Below, piece after piece: positions 63,001 to 64,000 of a stretch of DNA of 64,000 nucleotides. The notes under the pieces were generated by a model. It made no database searches, had not been told where the DNA came from, and saw only the letters and a list, made by a program, of their open reading frames with translations. The stretch spans positions 1,300,128 to 1,364,127 of the forward strand of contig CM055107.1 in NCBI GenBank assembly GCA_029204225.1. The letters run 5' to 3'. The stretch's first letter is position 1. Each line of letters opens with the position of its first letter. The position numbers were made by a program, and so were the translations under genes. Origin of the DNA: Diphasiastrum complanatum. Its lineage: Eukaryota > Streptophyta > Lycopodiopsida > Lycopodiales > Lycopodiaceae.

Positions 63001-64000
63001 TACAATCCATAATCACATCTAGATACCCAAAGTCCTGTTGAACATCAATTCAGTTGTTATTCTTGGATTCATTATGATTCGTTATCCATTTGAGCTCTCT
63101 GGGATACAATCACTAATGAGCTAAGTCTATTCTTAACTAAGGAATACTCTATCCTAAGAATATTGTATATCCAATGCACATAATTTCAACTGATGAACCC
63201 AAATGATTCACTAATCATGCGTCTACCCACATATGTTACTCACATATCTCACTAAGATTTTGTAACTCAGCTACAAAATATTTTCTATTTCTCATGAGTA
63301 AATAACATATCCGAAAAATCTCTGAGACAAATCAAATTCACTCTCAACAGTTTTCCAATCTCACTTACCTCTAATTACATAATTTCTCACACTGATTAAC
63401 CCTTCTCTGATCCTAGTACTTAAACTAAGATTAGGTTGATCCAATATAAAACTCTCATACTTAAATTCTGATCAAATTTACTTTTATTCCAATCAAAATG
63501 GAATTAGTAACTTTCGACCTTTTACTGTACTACTTATAGATAATAATTCAAATTCCAAACTTGTTCCAGATTGTCCACACAATCCCTAGAGAATTCCTCA
63601 TATTCAAAAATTTCCAATTATGCATCTTACTTTGAATCTATCCGAAATTACTTTCAGACCACATCTCATTTCTATACCACAGTTGGTTCTTTTTTTAAAA
63701 GTACGCAAACCATAGATTCCCATTTATTTGGATGACTGGCATGCCTATCAGATGGATACCCAAAATCCACATCTGATTATGTGACTTAGCTAGAAGAATT
63801 AACATGGTTCAATATTATATCCTGATCCTTTCTAGTTAATGATAAGCTTCAAACCCCTACTGAAGCATCAAATTCAGGGACAAGCTTCTGTCAACTAATA
63901 GATTCAATGTAATCCACGTATCAGATTCCACTTCTAACCTCACAATTGACATCCAAAATTGCAGATAACTCAATGGTTACGAATATATCAGTTACGAATT
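60040..64000. repeat. Non-coding repeat related to 20.2-25.1 kb
   Basis: 60060-60320 follows 20225-20480 in the same direction (shared GGTGGTGGAATTGA, CTCCAAGTA, GTGGCTTCTCT). 63240-63420 follows the reverse complement of about 23170-23360 (TATGTTATTTACTCATGAGA). 63565-63640 parallels the 20460-20640 inverted arm. 61420-61600 reversed parallels 22200-22390. No coding capacity. The relatives are rearranged, which suggests inversions. Confidence 0.6.
60998..61071. repeat. 37-bp tandem duplication
   Basis: AGTCTGTTACAGCTCGCACA begins at 60998 and 61035. The copies differ at one position. Confidence 0.95.

Overview
This is nuclear DNA of a land plant with a large, repeat-filled genome. The signs are short exons separated by transposon-filled introns, Ty1/copia and Ty3/gypsy debris with plant-type tRNA primer sites, hAT transposons, long TC/GA microsatellites, and promoters carrying telo-box and site II motifs. 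A LINE family with a zinc-finger/nuclease-like tail and the bulky introns would suit a fern or other non-flowering plant, but the sequence alone does not settle the lineage.

Two loci stand out as host genes. The first is an intact eight-exon gene on the minus strand (start 57771, stop 42151) for the ribosome biogenesis protein RRS1, which brings the 5S RNP to pre-60S particles. All splice phases agree and give 361 residues. The exons are tiny and the gene spans 15.6 kb, because intron 5 (10.2 kb) and intron 6 (3.0 kb) are packed with repeats. The second is a plus-strand cluster of C/D box snoRNAs at about 13.6-14.1 kb, behind a site II/telo-box promoter-like region. Two members have guides that match conserved 25S rRNA. 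Both loci therefore serve ribosome production.

Layout: 1.0-2.3 kb LINE tail; 2.46-2.63 kb hAT-type MITE; 2.8-4.2 kb APE-type LINE (minus); 4.8-5.6 kb copia RNase H with polypurine tract and LTR (minus); 5.8-6.8 kb gypsy RT/RNase H abutting copia protease; 6.8-9.4 kb gypsy copy 1 (minus); 9.4-10.8 kb dispersed repeat; 10.9-12.7 kb gypsy integrase end, LTR and a second LTR piece; 12.9-14.6 kb promoter and snoRNA cluster; 15.4-16.15 kb LINE RT end; 16.3-19.3 kb gypsy copy 2 with intact LTR and tRNA-Asp primer site (minus); 19.3-20.2 kb copia RT (minus); 20.2-25.1 kb non-coding inverted and tandem repeats, a relative of which recurs at 60-64 kb; 25.3-28.9 kb copia fragments; 28.9-32.0 kb gypsy protease facing gypsy copy 3; 32.0-32.9 kb scrambled copia; 34.0-34.6 kb LINE RT (minus); 34.6-35.6 kb unidentified coding remnant; 36.2-36.7 kb GC-rich minisatellite; 38.7-38.9 kb long foldback; 42.15-58.3 kb RRS1 with a hAT transposase pseudogene, several hAT-like MITEs, a copia fragment and a glycosyltransferase remnant in its introns.

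The transposon genes are all broken by stops, frameshifts or truncation. The three gypsy copies belong to one superfamily with a shared, unusual leader built from a recurring GCGARRGTT motif.
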